A DNA stretch of 64,000 bases, taken from Cobetia sp. L2A1 (GTDB lineage: Bacteria > Pseudomonadota > Gammaproteobacteria > Pseudomonadales > Halomonadaceae). A model generated the notes under the pieces. It was given only the letters and a program-made list of their open reading frames with translations. It was not told the origin of the DNA and made no database searches. Position 1 is the first letter of the stretch; every line of letters starts with the position of its first letter. The translations under genes were made by a program, and so were the position numbers. Location: the NCBI RefSeq assembly GCF_009796845.1, contig NZ_CP047025.1, positions 310,001-374,000 of the forward strand. Direction: 5' to 3'. Shown one piece after another: positions 48,884 through 57,634 of this stretch.

Positions 48884-49936
48884 ATGTCTTCAATGAAAGT
48901 GCTATGTCTTGCTGGTTTCTTGCTATTGGCCGGTAATGCATTGGCCGATAATTCAGCCAATGCTTCAGGTGCGGATGCGGGAAATGAAAGCAACGATACC
49001 TCGTCTCTTTCGTACGATGCGCTGTTGAGCGAATATCCATACGATTTCAACGTCGATTACTTCTCGTTTGACTCACAACGTCAACCCTTGAAGATGGCCT
49101 ATATCTATCTCAAGCCAGCTGCTGGCATGCCGGTCGTGACGCTCATGCATGGCAAGAACTTCAATGCCGATTACTGGACGTCGACCGCTCAGTACTTGCA
49201 GTCACTGGGATATGGCGTCTTGATTCCAGATCAGATCGGGTTTGGAAAATCGTCCAAGTCGGTAGATTATCAGTATTCATTTGCCGCCCTGGCGCAGCAA
49301 ACACATGCTTTGATGGATTCACTTGATATCAAGGAATCGATAGTGCTGGGGCACTCGATGGGGGGCATGCTGGCGAGTCGCTTTGCATTGATGTACCCGG
49401 AGACGACTGAAGAATTGATATTGTTGAACCCGATTGGTCTCGAGAACTATCTTCAATACGTTGACTACAAAGATACTAATTTCTTTTATAAGAACGAACT
49501 GGCCAAGACGCCTGAAAGTGTCAAGCATTACCAGCAAAAGAATTATTATGCGGGCGAGTGGAACGCCACCTATTCATCTCTCACCGATTTCATTACAGGG
49601 CAAATACAAGGCCCGGATAAGGAAACGATGGCGTGGGTCAATGCCAAGACCTATGACATGATCTTCACTCAGCCAGTGATCACCGAATTTGGCGACTTTT
49701 CCGTCCCGGTGAAGTTGATCATAGGCACGCGTGACAGAACCGCGCCTGGGCGCAACTGGAAGAAGGAAGGGGTGGAGCGTGAGCTGGGACGCTACGACAA
49801 GCTCGGCAAGCACGCGGCAGGCTTGATCCCGAATTCCGAGCTGTTCGAGTTGGATGGCTTGGGCCACCTGCCCCAGGTGGAAGATTTCGAGCGCTTCAAG
49901 GTGGCATTGAAAAAAGCGCTCGTGACAACGCCCTAG
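48884..49936 (+). CDS. Exported alpha/beta hydrolase
   Basis: A 350-residue protein with a Sec signal (residues 1-21, cleavage after NALA), a Ser/Asn/Asp-rich linker to ~45, then an alpha/beta-hydrolase domain: oxyanion LMHGKNFNADYW, nucleophile Ser158 in GHSMGG, acid in GTRDRTAPG, and His in GLGHLPQVEDF. It acts in the periplasm or outside; the substrate is unknown. AAGGAAG lies 5 bases upstream. A downstream Met4 is an alternative start. Confidence 0.85.
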   Translation: MSSMKVLCLAGFLLLAGNALADNSANASGADAGNESNDTSSLSYDALLSEYPYDFNVDYFSFDSQRQPLKMAYIYLKPAAGMPVVTLMHGKNFNADYWTSTAQYLQSLGYGVLIPDQIGFGKSSKSVDYQYSFAALAQQTHALMDSLDIKESIVLGHSMGGMLASRFALMYPETTEELILLNPIGLENYLQYVDYKDTNFFYKNELAKTPESVKHYQQKNYYAGEWNATYSSLTDFITGQIQGPDKETMAWVNAKTYDMIFTQPVITEFGDFSVPVKLIIGTRDRTAPGRNWKKEGVERELGRYDKLGKHAAGLIPNSELFELDGLGHLPQVEDFERFKVALKKALVTTP

Positions 49937-50018
49937 ATGCAGAGGAATCGAAGACAACATCAGGGAGAGACAATCGGCTAGACGCCTGTGCAGGTTGTCT
50001 CTTCCTCAGTGTTTAAGG

Positions 50019-50813
50019 CTACCTGCCCTTGAGGCGCGGCAGAATCTGCTTCTTCCACAGGCGCAGGGCGCTATTCAGGCGTCCGCCCCGCATGACCAGA
50101 CTTGCTTCACGAGTGCTGAGAGGCAGCCCTAGCGTACGCTGCTTGAGCTTGAGGGAATGGCGCAGATCAAAGCGTCGCATCGTGCGCGCCAGAATGGCAG
50201 TGCCCGGCCAACGTGGCAGTCGTACTGCAGACGTGAAATCGATCAAAACCGGTATGCCATCACGTAGCACCACGTTTGAGCCGCGAATATCGTTATGCGC
50301 CATTTGCTGATGATGAAGTTGCTGCACGATGCGTATCAGCTGCTGGCACAGCGTGATATCAGACGTCGGTGCAGCATCGCTGAGCAGTGGGCCGGGAATA
50401 TATTCCATCGCCAGTGCCAGCGGTGACAGGCGTGCAATCGCTTTGGGAGCATGAATCCACCCGCCGAGTTGCTCCAGCATCTTCAGCTCGTGGCGCACCA
50501 GCCAACGCGCCACCAGTGCTGCTGGTGTGCCGGCATAGCGACGATAGTCCTTGCAGACCACCGACTGGCCGTTAAATTGCGTCAGATAGACCTCAGCCTT
50601 GAGAAAGCCCTTGGCGCGTTGCAGGAAGTGAGTGGATATCTGGTCTGAGGGGCCGTAGCCCAAAAAGGGACTGATATCGGAGATATCTGCTGCTGTGTTG
50701 GTGTGTTCATCAGGCTCGGAAAGCGCTACCGCAGAGGAGTGAGCGGCAGAGCCGGCCTCCTGATTGTGGCTAGCCTTATGCAGGGAGGAATCAGGGCGAA
50801 TAAGTAGTCGCAT
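50019..50813 (-). CDS. Small RIO/WaaP-type kinase-like protein
   Basis: A 264-residue protein with a protein-kinase-like core: Lys88 in VVCKDYRR, HNDIRGSN (173-180) as the catalytic loop with Asp175 and Asn180, and IDF (191-193) in place of DFG. These resemble lipopolysaccharide kinases (WaaP, KdkA) and RIO kinases. Residues 1-60 are Ser/Ala/His-rich and probably disordered. It may phosphorylate envelope sugars; this is inference. The ribosome site is weak, so the start could be internal. A GGATAA-N6-TTATCC palindrome lies 23 bases upstream. Confidence 0.7.
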   Translation of the reverse strand: MRLLIRPDSSLHKASHNQEAGSAAHSSAVALSEPDEHTNTAADISDISPFLGYGPSDQISTHFLQRAKGFLKAEVYLTQFNGQSVVCKDYRRYAGTPAALVARWLVRHELKMLEQLGGWIHAPKAIARLSPLALAMEYIPGPLLSDAAPTSDITLCQQLIRIVQQLHHQQMAHNDIRGSNVVLRDGIPVLIDFTSAVRLPRWPGTAILARTMRRFDLRHSLKLKQRTLGLPLSTREASLVMRGGRLNSALRLWKKQILPRLKGR

Positions 50814-50835
50814 GGCAGGACGCTTCTTGTTAGCT

Positions 50836-50853
50836 GGATAACAATGATTATCC
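50836..50853 (-). promoter_or_regulatory. Palindrome GGATAA-N6-TTATCC upstream of the kinase-like gene
   Basis: An 18-base inverted repeat immediately upstream of the kinase-like gene. It looks somewhat like a Fur site (ATGATTATC) but does not fit the 7-1-7 consensus. Confidence 0.4.
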
Positions 50854-51025
50854 TATCGTTTTTCCATCTCGCCCAGCGGTATGCCCGCATCTTTCTGTTG
50901 CTCGTCTGGCACCTAAGCGCTTGAGCTAGCATCTTTCTCTGTCCACTCTTGGCTCGATCGTCCTTGGGCGCTACGCTTGAAAACCGCGCTGCCGCAGGCA
51001 GCACCATTGTCGAGGGAGAATGTGC

Positions 51026-51367
51026 ATGGACTGTCTGTTCTGCAAGATCATCAATCGCGAGATTCCTGCCGATATCGTCTATGAAGATGATGAGGTACTG
51101 GCATTCAATGACATCAGTCCTCAGGCGCCGACGCATGTGCTGATCATTCCCAAGCAGCACATCGCCACGCTGAACGACATTGAGGAATCCCAGTTGGCGA
51201 CCATAGGCCGATTGCAATTTGTCGCTGCCAAACTGGCGCGTGAGCGTGGTTTTGCCGAGGATGGCTATCGTGTGGTGATGAACTGCAATGAAGATGGCGG
51301 CCAGACGGTCTATCATATTCATATGCACCTGATGGGTGGTCGCCGCTTCACATGGCCGGCTGGCTGA
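51026..51367 (+). CDS. hinT: HIT family nucleotide hydrolase (HinT)
   Basis: A 113-residue histidine-triad protein: MDCLFCKIINREIPADIVYEDD, HVLIIPKQHIATL, and the triad HIHMHLMGG near the C-terminus. It hydrolyses purine phosphoramidates. The ATG at 51026 has GGGAG 7 bases upstream, better placed than the ATG two codons earlier. A terminator follows. Confidence 0.94.
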   Translation: MDCLFCKIINREIPADIVYEDDEVLAFNDISPQAPTHVLIIPKQHIATLNDIEESQLATIGRLQFVAAKLARERGFAEDGYRVVMNCNEDGGQTVYHIHMHLMGGRRFTWPAG

Positions 51368-51449
51368 GCTGGCAAAGAGCAGGCGCCTGTACCGGTAGTT
51401 GACGGGCAGGTAGCGGCTAGCGATTAAAGCGTGCGGCACACAGGCGCAT

Positions 51450-51487
51450 ACCGGCGATGACACCTTGGTGTTATCGCCGGTTCTTTA
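51450..51487 (+). terminator. Terminator after hinT
   Basis: ACCGGCGAT/ATCGCCGGT outer stem and ACACC/GGTGT inner stem around TT, ending in TCTTTAATT. Confidence 0.8.
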
Positions 51488-51598
51488 ATTATCGTGAGAA
51501 AAGATGTCTCTCACCCTTCCGGCGACATCCTGCCTCTTACCGTCAGTCGATGGCTTGCGTAAGATGAGGGCATTGCTTATATAGCGCAGGAGCTTCAT

Positions 51599-52264
51599 AT
51601 GCCGCACCCCGATGCTATTCAGACGCAGCGCCGTCACAGTCGCGCTGATCAGTTGATCCAGCAGTTTGATACCGTGCTGCGAACTCTCGTGCCTCACGCT
51701 GCCCAACCGTCCAGGCCATCACCCGCTGGTGATATCCGCGATGACGAGATCAGTGATGAAGAGCGTCAGCATGCTGCTGGCTTGATGCGGATCAATCACA
51801 CGGGCGAGGTCTGTGCGCAGGCGCTGTATCAAGGGCAGGGCTTTACCGCTCGTCTGCCGGAGATCCGCAGTCAGATGGAGCTGGCAGCCCAAGAAGAGAT
51901 TGATCATCTGGCATGGTGCGATGCACGCCTGGTCGAACTGGATGCCAACATTAGTCTGCTCAATCCGCTGTTCTACATGACGAGCTTTGCACTTGGTGCA
52001 GCAGCAGGCGCCATCAATGACAAGGTCAGCCTTGGCTTTGTCGCAGCGACCGAAGAGTTGGTAGGCGAGCACCTCTCGGCGCACCAGCAGACGCTGCCAC
52101 AGGGCGATCAGCGCTCGCGTGCGGTACTGCGTCAGATGGAAATCGACGAAGCGCATCATGAGCAGTGGGCGCTGGAGGCCGGTGGTCATCGTTTCCCCGG
52201 CCCGCTCAAGAGTGCCATGCGGCTCATGTCAAAGGTGATGACAGCCAGTGTCTATCGGCTGTAG
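51599..52264 (+). CDS. coq7: 3-demethoxyubiquinol 3-hydroxylase (Coq7/UbiF functional equivalent)
   Basis: A 221-residue di-iron hydroxylase of ubiquinone synthesis. The duplicated four-helix bundle has MRINHTGEVCAQALYQGQ, QEEIDHLAW, ATEELVGEHL and MEIDEAHHEQWA, giving the E...EXXH iron ligands. The N-terminal ~45 residues are a soluble leader. GCAGGAG lies 7 bases upstream. It replaces UbiF in many pseudomonads and halomonads. Confidence 0.94.
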   Translation: MPHPDAIQTQRRHSRADQLIQQFDTVLRTLVPHAAQPSRPSPAGDIRDDEISDEERQHAAGLMRINHTGEVCAQALYQGQGFTARLPEIRSQMELAAQEEIDHLAWCDARLVELDANISLLNPLFYMTSFALGAAAGAINDKVSLGFVAATEELVGEHLSAHQQTLPQGDQRSRAVLRQMEIDEAHHEQWALEAGGHRFPGPLKSAMRLMSKVMTASVYRL

Positions 52265-52297
52265 GCCATGCGGATGACATCGGTAAATCGCTGACAT

Positions 52298-52328
52298 GAA
52301 GAAAGCCGCCCATGGGCGGCCTTCTTGC
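52298..52328 (+). terminator. Terminator after coq7
   Basis: AAGAAA-GCCGCC/GGGCGGC-CTTCTT stem with a CAT loop, about 35 bases after the coq7 stop. Confidence 0.75.
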
Positions 52329-52370
52329 ATCCGTGCGGTACCGCACTCGGGATAAAGTCAGGGGTAGAGG

Positions 52371-52724
52371 TTAATTCTTGACCTGATACTCGCCATCCAG
52401 GGTGGTAGCGTCGGTGCCATCTTCGCGGGTTTCGTTGCGTGAGTAGTTCTGTCGGCCATTGGCCTTGTCCTGGGCTTCCTGCATGCGCTGCTGCATTTCA
52501 CTCATGCGCTTCTTCATGCGGCGACGAATGAAGGGCAGCATGATGATGCCGAGCACCATCATGACTAGCGCGGCAAACAGGCTGAAGACCATGAGGATGC
52601 TGCCGATGACCCAAGCTGCGACTAGCTTGAGCCCGGATAGGCCTTTGGAAGGGCGCTGATTGCCCGCATTGGCCTGCCACTGACGCGCATGGTTCCATAA
52701 TGTGTTGTGTTGTTGACCTTGCAT
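52371..52724 (-). CDS. Small membrane protein of unknown function
   Basis: A 117-residue protein: a polar N-terminus, one long or two short hydrophobic segments (~33-64, LVAAWVIGSILMVFSLFAALVMM part), a strongly basic RRRMKKRM patch, a Gln/Glu/Met helix, and an acidic C-terminus. GCGGAGA lies 6 bases upstream. I do not recognise a family. It is convergent with coq7. Confidence 0.65.
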   Translation of the reverse strand: MQGQQHNTLWNHARQWQANAGNQRPSKGLSGLKLVAAWVIGSILMVFSLFAALVMMVLGIIMLPFIRRRMKKRMSEMQQRMQEAQDKANGRQNYSRNETREDGTDATTLDGEYQVKN

Positions 52725-53028
52725 AGTGATTCTCCGCTATAGATGCCGGGCCGCTAGGCTGGGCAAGGATGATCCGATAGGTAAACGTGGATGGTCGGGG
52801 GTATCGGACCGGAATGGGGGACTGTTCAGACTCATGCATGTCTTGGCCATGCTGTCTGCTGTCTTATACTACCAGCATCGAAGCTAGTACCGTTGTCGTC
52901 AAGGCTGTTCGGCGTTGGTATGTTGGTTTGCCGCAGCGTCTGTCGTGGAACTTGCCGCGTTACCTGACACGTTCTCTACCCTGTCAGCCTTGATCATGAT
53001 CTGTTTTTCGACTGCACTTGCCATTCAT
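52725..53028. other. Intergenic region
   Basis: About 300 bases that hold the promoter of the small membrane protein gene and the end of the secreted-protein gene; nothing else recognised. Confidence 0.4.
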
Positions 53029-53823
53029 CTACCGGTAACCGGGATTGAGAGACAGCGTACTTGCCAGGCTGGTAGTACCACCCGGCAGTGGCATGTTCAG
53101 TGACATCTGCTGGGGCTGGCCCTGATGGTCCAAGCCTTTTATCAAGATACCATCAGCGTCGACTTCCACCGTCTGTATGCTTTTAATGCCGTCGCTTGCG
53201 GCAAAGTTCAAGGTCTCGCGCATATTGTCGCGATCAAGTGCGTTGTCATCTGTTGTGGGAGATGCCTTGCGAAGCGCCTCGCTGATGAGTTCTCCATCAG
53301 CAAGATTGATGGATAGCTCCATCTCCCAGCCACTTCTGCCCCATCCGGTGAATTGCACGTGATCATTGCCGATGTCCATGGCACTGAATTGCAGCATGCC
53401 CTGACGGCTGGCGTGCATCATCATCTGTGTCAGTAGCTCCGGCGCGAGCCCGGAAGACACGGTTGCAGTGCTGGCATTGCTTGAGGAGTCGTCGGAGAGC
53501 CATGTGGCATCATCGTAGGCACCATTTTTCTTGGCACCATGTTCCTTGACACTATTGCTGTCAGCGGTATCTGTCTGCGTCGTGTTGCCAGCGCCTGCCA
53601 TGAGTCCCGATGCGTTCAATTGATGGCGGATCGGGAGGTCTTCGATGCCATTGGCATAGGCGGGAGTTGAGCCCAGCATCAGACCTAGTGCGCCAACGCC
53701 AAGCCCATGACGCAAGCCCTGTGAGGAACGCCCACCCAACCAGAAACTGGCGGCTCGCGATCGTGGGGCTGCCGGTTGTGCGGCTTTTGACCGAGCGGCA
53801 TGTGATGCAGACAATGTGGACAT
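53029..53823 (-). CDS. Predicted periplasmic protein, unrecognised
   Basis: A 264-residue protein with a long basic leader and a hydrophobic stretch (GVGALGLMLGS), with a likely cleavage after PAYA (residue ~57). The mature half has a Ser/Asp/Thr-rich linker (~80-125), then a mixed domain with ELLTQMMMHASRQGMLQFSAMDIG and a C-terminal repeat of short beta strands (IQTVEVDADGILIKGLDHQG) faintly like PepSY. GAGGAGGAG lies 5 bases before the ATG. It is divergent from the PepSY/two-component genes and so possibly part of their regulon. Confidence 0.65.
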   Translation of the reverse strand: MSTLSASHAARSKAAQPAAPRSRAASFWLGGRSSQGLRHGLGVGALGLMLGSTPAYANGIEDLPIRHQLNASGLMAGAGNTTQTDTADSNSVKEHGAKKNGAYDDATWLSDDSSSNASTATVSSGLAPELLTQMMMHASRQGMLQFSAMDIGNDHVQFTGWGRSGWEMELSINLADGELISEALRKASPTTDDNALDRDNMRETLNFAASDGIKSIQTVEVDADGILIKGLDHQGQPQQMSLNMPLPGGTTSLASTLSLNPGYR

Positions 53824-54049
53824 GGACTCCTCCTCATGGATGGGTGAGCATGTCAGGCAGCATGGCAGAGGTGACCTTGCGCAAGACTGAGAGCTGAATT
53901 CATCTGAGGTTCATTGCGCCCTGTCAGTCTTTGCGTCATACGGGCGTGTTGTCATTGGCTATCCCTTCATCAGCCTTCCTGTCTCTCCGCTCGGTATCTC
54001 TTTTTCCGGCGCGCAGCATGCATAGCCGCATTCCTATAGGTCCTTCTCC

Positions 54050-54508
54050 ATGCAGACTTTTCGCAAGGCACCTGATACCCGCAAGGTAGCGCGTTTGGGC
54101 CGGTTCTGGCAGCGGCGTAGCTGGTTGTGCGTCGGGCTGGGGGGCTTGCTGGTCGGTTCGCTGGCACTTCCGCAGATTGCGATGTGTGACAGTGAGCGCT
54201 GGCGAAGTCTGCATGATGAAGTGGCAGCCGGGCGCGTGATCTCGTTGTCTCAGCTACTCGACGGCCTTGAGCGTGACTGGCTGGGGCAAGTGGTCGAAGT
54301 GGAGCTGGACGAGAGTCATGGCGAGCTGATCTATGAGGTCGAGATGCTTGGTCCAGAGGGGCAGATGGCCAAGTTCACCGTGCGCGCTACCGATGGCAGT
54401 CTGCGCGAAGTCCGTGGTATCAACCTGGATGCCATGCGTCGTCATGCTCACGGTACGTTGTCCAATGACGATGATAGCCTTGGAAACGAGAGTGCCGGGT
54501 CACCCTGA
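54050..54508 (+). CDS. PepSY domain membrane-anchored protein
   Basis: A 152-residue protein: a basic N-terminus, a hydrophobic anchor or signal (~25-45), then a PepSY-type domain with ISLSQLLDGLERDWLGQVVEVELDES, IYEVEMLGPEG and a FTVRATDGSLREV strand. PepSY proteins in this position sit just upstream of PhoPQ-like systems and are thought to modulate the sensor. The ribosome site is weak (TCCTTCTCC). It is followed after 91 bases by the response regulator. Confidence 0.82.
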   Translation: MQTFRKAPDTRKVARLGRFWQRRSWLCVGLGGLLVGSLALPQIAMCDSERWRSLHDEVAAGRVISLSQLLDGLERDWLGQVVEVELDESHGELIYEVEMLGPEGQMAKFTVRATDGSLREVRGINLDAMRRHAHGTLSNDDDSLGNESAGSP

Positions 54509-54599
54509 TGAGCGTTATGCTTAGTGATATTTCCTACGTTGAGCGTAGCAATGCTGCGTTGGCGTCAGGGCGCCGATTGTGTCAGGAGCTCGAAAGCTG

Positions 54600-55307
54600 A
54601 TGAAAATATTGTTGGTTGAAGATGATATGCCGCTGGCAGAAGCGCTGATGGCGCGTCTGAGTGAAGCGGATGTGCTGGTCGAGCACGCTACCACCGGTGG
54701 TGATGCAGACTTTCTGGTACAGACCGAACGTTACGATGCGGTGGTACTGGATTTAGGCCTGCCGGACGGTGATGGCACCCGTTGGTTGGCGCAGTGGCGT
54801 GAGGCCGGCGTCGAAGTGCCGGTACTGGTGCTGACAGCGCGTGAGCGCTGGTCTGACAAGGCGGCGGGCTTCTCGGCCGGTGCTGATGACTATGTCACCA
54901 AGCCCTTCGAGACGGCTGAGGTGATTTTCCGCCTGCGTGCGCTAGTACGTCGCTCTCGCGGCCATGCGCATCCGGTACTCAAGCTGGGGGATCTGGCCTG
55001 TGATACCCATGGTGGTACCGTCAGCTTGGCCGGGCGCCCGGTCTCGCTAACGGCACAAGAAACTCGCCTGTTGATGCACCTGATGCATGCCGTACCTAGT
55101 GTGGTCAGCCGCTCTGAGTTGGTCGAGCACGTTTACGACCGAGACCACGAACCTGATTCCAATGTCATCGATGTACAGATCAGTCGCTTGCGTCGCAAGC
55201 TGGGTGCCGAGCGCATCGAAACCCTGCGTGGGCGTGGCTATCGCCTGCGCGATCCGGACGCTGAGTCGGAAGTGAAGGCATCACATGACAATGGCGATGA
55301 CGCATGA
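54600..55307 (+). CDS. OmpR-family response regulator (PhoP/QseB-like)
   Basis: A 235-residue regulator: receiver domain with VEDD at 7-9, phospho-acceptor Asp51 in VVLDLGLPDGDG, LTARE and KPF; then a winged helix with SNVIDVQISRLRRKLG and GRGYRL. The ATG at 54600 has AGGAG 11 bases upstream; a GTG at 54579 is unsupported. It overlaps the sensor kinase gene by 4 bases. Confidence 0.93.
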   Translation: MKILLVEDDMPLAEALMARLSEADVLVEHATTGGDADFLVQTERYDAVVLDLGLPDGDGTRWLAQWREAGVEVPVLVLTARERWSDKAAGFSAGADDYVTKPFETAEVIFRLRALVRRSRGHAHPVLKLGDLACDTHGGTVSLAGRPVSLTAQETRLLMHLMHAVPSVVSRSELVEHVYDRDHEPDSNVIDVQISRLRRKLGAERIETLRGRGYRLRDPDAESEVKASHDNGDDA

Positions 55308-56668
55308 AGCCATTATCAGTCGGCCGCCGATTACTCGGTGGCTCGCTGGTCATTGCATTGATTGTCATGCCACTGACCGGTCTTGGGCTGGCGTGGAGCT
55401 TCCGTGATGCCGTGACCACTGCCTTCGATCAGCGACTGTTATCGTTGTCGAAGGTGCTGATTGCAGCGATTCAGTTTGACCGTGAAAAAGGTCGTCCCGG
55501 GCTGACTCGCTCGCTGGGTGATCCGCGCTTTGATCAAGCCTATTCCGGTTGGTACTGGCAGATATCCGATCGCAACGGCAATGTGCTGACATCGCGCTCG
55601 CTGTGGGACCAGCGTCTTCCAGCGCTGGAAGACATGAGCAATGGTGTCGTGCAGAGTCGTGACCTCGAAGGGCCTCGTCATCAGGTGTTGCGCGTGATTG
55701 AGCGTGACATTCGCCTGCCTGGGCGTAATCAGCCACTGCACGTGATGGTCGCTGCCAGCCGTAGTGAGGTCGATGCTGAGGTCGCGCGCTTCGAGTGGTT
55801 GCTCGCGGGGGCACTGGTGGCGCTGGCGTCACTGCTGGCCTGTGGCTCTGCGGCGCAGATCAGCTGGGGTCTGGCGCCGCTCAGACGTTTGCGCTCACGC
55901 CTCAAGCGGGTGGCTGACGGCGAGGCGGAGCGTCTCGAGGAGACACGCCTGCCACCAGAGCTTGCCGAGTTGACGCGTGCCATCAATGCCGTGTTGGAGC
56001 GTGACCAGCGCCTCATCGAGCGTGGGCGTGCCGCCGCGGGAAATCTGGCACATGCCCTGAAGACGCCAGTCAGCGTACTCAAGGCGCAGTCCGAGCGCTT
56101 TGATGGAGATGACCGCGCACGTATCGATGCTGAGCTACGCCGAATTGATGAAGCGGTACGTCACCACCTGGCCCGCGCGAGTGCGGCTGGTGGCGCGCAT
56201 CTGAGTGGGCGTATCAGCTTGCGTGACGCAGCAGGGCCGGTATTTGATGGCTTGGGTCGCCTCGCTGGCCGTCGCGGCATCACGCTTAGTCTGGCGCTTG
56301 AGGATGATGCCAGTGTGCGTGTTGATCCGCAGGACCTGCAGGAGATGGTCGGCAATCTGCTTGAGAACGCACTGCAGTGGGCACAGAAAGAAGTCCGAGT
56401 GAGCAGTGAGACTCGCGATGGCGGCGTGTTGTTGATCATCGAGGATGATGGCCCGGGCATGACGGATGAAGAGGGCTCAGAGGCTCTCGGCCGCGGGGCG
56501 CGCCTTGATGAAGGGCGTTCCGGCTCAGGGCTGGGTCTAGCGATCGTTGATGACCTGATGGCGCTATATGGCGGTGAGCTGTGCCTGATGCGCTCATCGC
56601 TGGGTGGCCTGGCGGCGAGGGTCTGGCTGCCCACGTCACCGCTAGTGGGAGCGCAGCCGACGACATGA
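55304..56668 (+). CDS. Sensor histidine kinase (PhoQ/QseC-like)
   Basis: A 454-residue inner-membrane kinase. Two transmembrane segments (~10-32 and ~165-187) flank a ~130-residue periplasmic sensor. A HAMP-like linker follows, then His250 in NLAHALKTPVSVLKAQ, NLLENALQWA (N box), DDGPGM and GSGLGLAIV. It pairs with the overlapping response regulator. The signal is unknown; the adjoining PepSY gene suggests envelope or divalent-cation stress by analogy with PhoPQ. Confidence 0.93.
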   Translation: MKPLSVGRRLLGGSLVIALIVMPLTGLGLAWSFRDAVTTAFDQRLLSLSKVLIAAIQFDREKGRPGLTRSLGDPRFDQAYSGWYWQISDRNGNVLTSRSLWDQRLPALEDMSNGVVQSRDLEGPRHQVLRVIERDIRLPGRNQPLHVMVAASRSEVDAEVARFEWLLAGALVALASLLACGSAAQISWGLAPLRRLRSRLKRVADGEAERLEETRLPPELAELTRAINAVLERDQRLIERGRAAAGNLAHALKTPVSVLKAQSERFDGDDRARIDAELRRIDEAVRHHLARASAAGGAHLSGRISLRDAAGPVFDGLGRLAGRRGITLSLALEDDASVRVDPQDLQEMVGNLLENALQWAQKEVRVSSETRDGGVLLIIEDDGPGMTDEEGSEALGRGARLDEGRSGSGLGLAIVDDLMALYGGELCLMRSSLGGLAARVWLPTSPLVGAQPTT

Positions 56669-56813
56669 TGCATCATGGCTTTTCGCTATTGTTACCATTC
56701 CGATAGATAATTGGTGGCTATGTCAGTGGCGGCGTACTCTGAGATGGTCCGGCTGGCAGCCGGGCGGGCTTCGTTTCAAAGTCTTGTCGGCCGTGTCTTG
56801 CGGTGATGACAAA

Positions 56814-56845
56814 CAGGCGCTCCTTCGGGAGCGCCTTTTTTTATA
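56814..56845 (+). terminator. Terminator after the sensor kinase
   Basis: AGGCGCTCC/GGAGCGCC stem with a TTCG tetraloop and seven T bases. Confidence 0.92.
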
Positions 56846-56960
56846 CCTGCAGATCGTTACCGTAGAAGATCTTCCTTCTGCGAATGCTAACGATCACGCT
56901 CAGGATCGAATAGTCTGTCAGACAGGTGTCATGTGACACGTCGGGCGTCAGGAGGTGGTG

Positions 56961-57608
56961 ATGAAGGACATGACTATGTGTGCTCAGCACGGCGATCTAG
57001 TGGGGCTGGCTGAGGCATTGGCTGAACCGCAAGCGCGGGAGCGCATCAATGACATCGACTATCGTGGCCGTTCACCACTGATGGTGGCAGTACAGGCCAA
57101 TCAACCCGAAGCTGTTGCGGCGCTGCTGGCGGCGGGTGCTGACTGCGAGCAGGCAGATGCGCTGCATGACACACCGCTGTTGACGGCAGCAGCCTTGGGC
57201 CATCAGGGCTGTCTTGAGCGCCTATTGGCGCATGGTGCCCGGGCCACTGTGCTCAATCGTTTTTCCTCCACTGCACTGATGTCAGCGAGCGAGCGCGGTC
57301 ATGGCGCAATTTGTGAGCTGCTGCTGGAGCAGACTTCCATTGATATTGATCACCAGAACAAGCTCGGCTGGACTGCACTGACCGAGGCGGTTTTGCTGGG
57401 CGATGGTGACATTGCCTATCAGCAGGTCGTGCAGCATCTGCTGGCTCATGGTGCTGACGTCAATCTGGCGGATGGTGAAGGGGTGACACCACTCGCGCAT
57501 GCACGTTGGCGAAAGTTCGAGGTGGTGAGTGAAATGCTGGAAGCGGCCGGTGGGCAGGAGCGGGGTATTGCGCATGAGGTTCAGCCGCCGACGCCTCATC
57601 AAACGTGA
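56961..57608 (+). CDS. Ankyrin-repeat protein
   Basis: A 215-residue cytosolic protein made of about five ankyrin repeats: RGRSPLMVAVQANQPEAVAALLAAGA, DTPLLTAAALGHQGCLERLLAHGA, SSTALMSASERGHGAICELLL, GWTALTEAVLLGDGD and GVTPLAHARWRKFEVVSEMLEAAG. It would bind a protein partner. The ATG at 56961 follows AGGAGG by 5 bases. Its end overlaps the frame of the next gene region; both share a direction with the retropepsin gene. Confidence 0.88.
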   Translation: MKDMTMCAQHGDLVGLAEALAEPQARERINDIDYRGRSPLMVAVQANQPEAVAALLAAGADCEQADALHDTPLLTAAALGHQGCLERLLAHGARATVLNRFSSTALMSASERGHGAICELLLEQTSIDIDHQNKLGWTALTEAVLLGDGDIAYQQVVQHLLAHGADVNLADGEGVTPLAHARWRKFEVVSEMLEAAGGQERGIAHEVQPPTPHQT

Positions 57609-57634
57609 CGGTTGGTGGCCATGAGGAGCGTCGC

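Noticed and set aside
48884..49936. Horizontal transfer of the secreted hydrolase gene
   Set aside because: The gene looks slightly more AT-rich by eye than its neighbours, but no mobile genes or repeats flank it and I could not compute composition.
50836..50853. Fur box upstream of the kinase-like gene
   Set aside because: Only one half (ATTATC) fits; spacing of the halves is wrong for the 7-1-7 consensus. Kept only as an unassigned palindrome.
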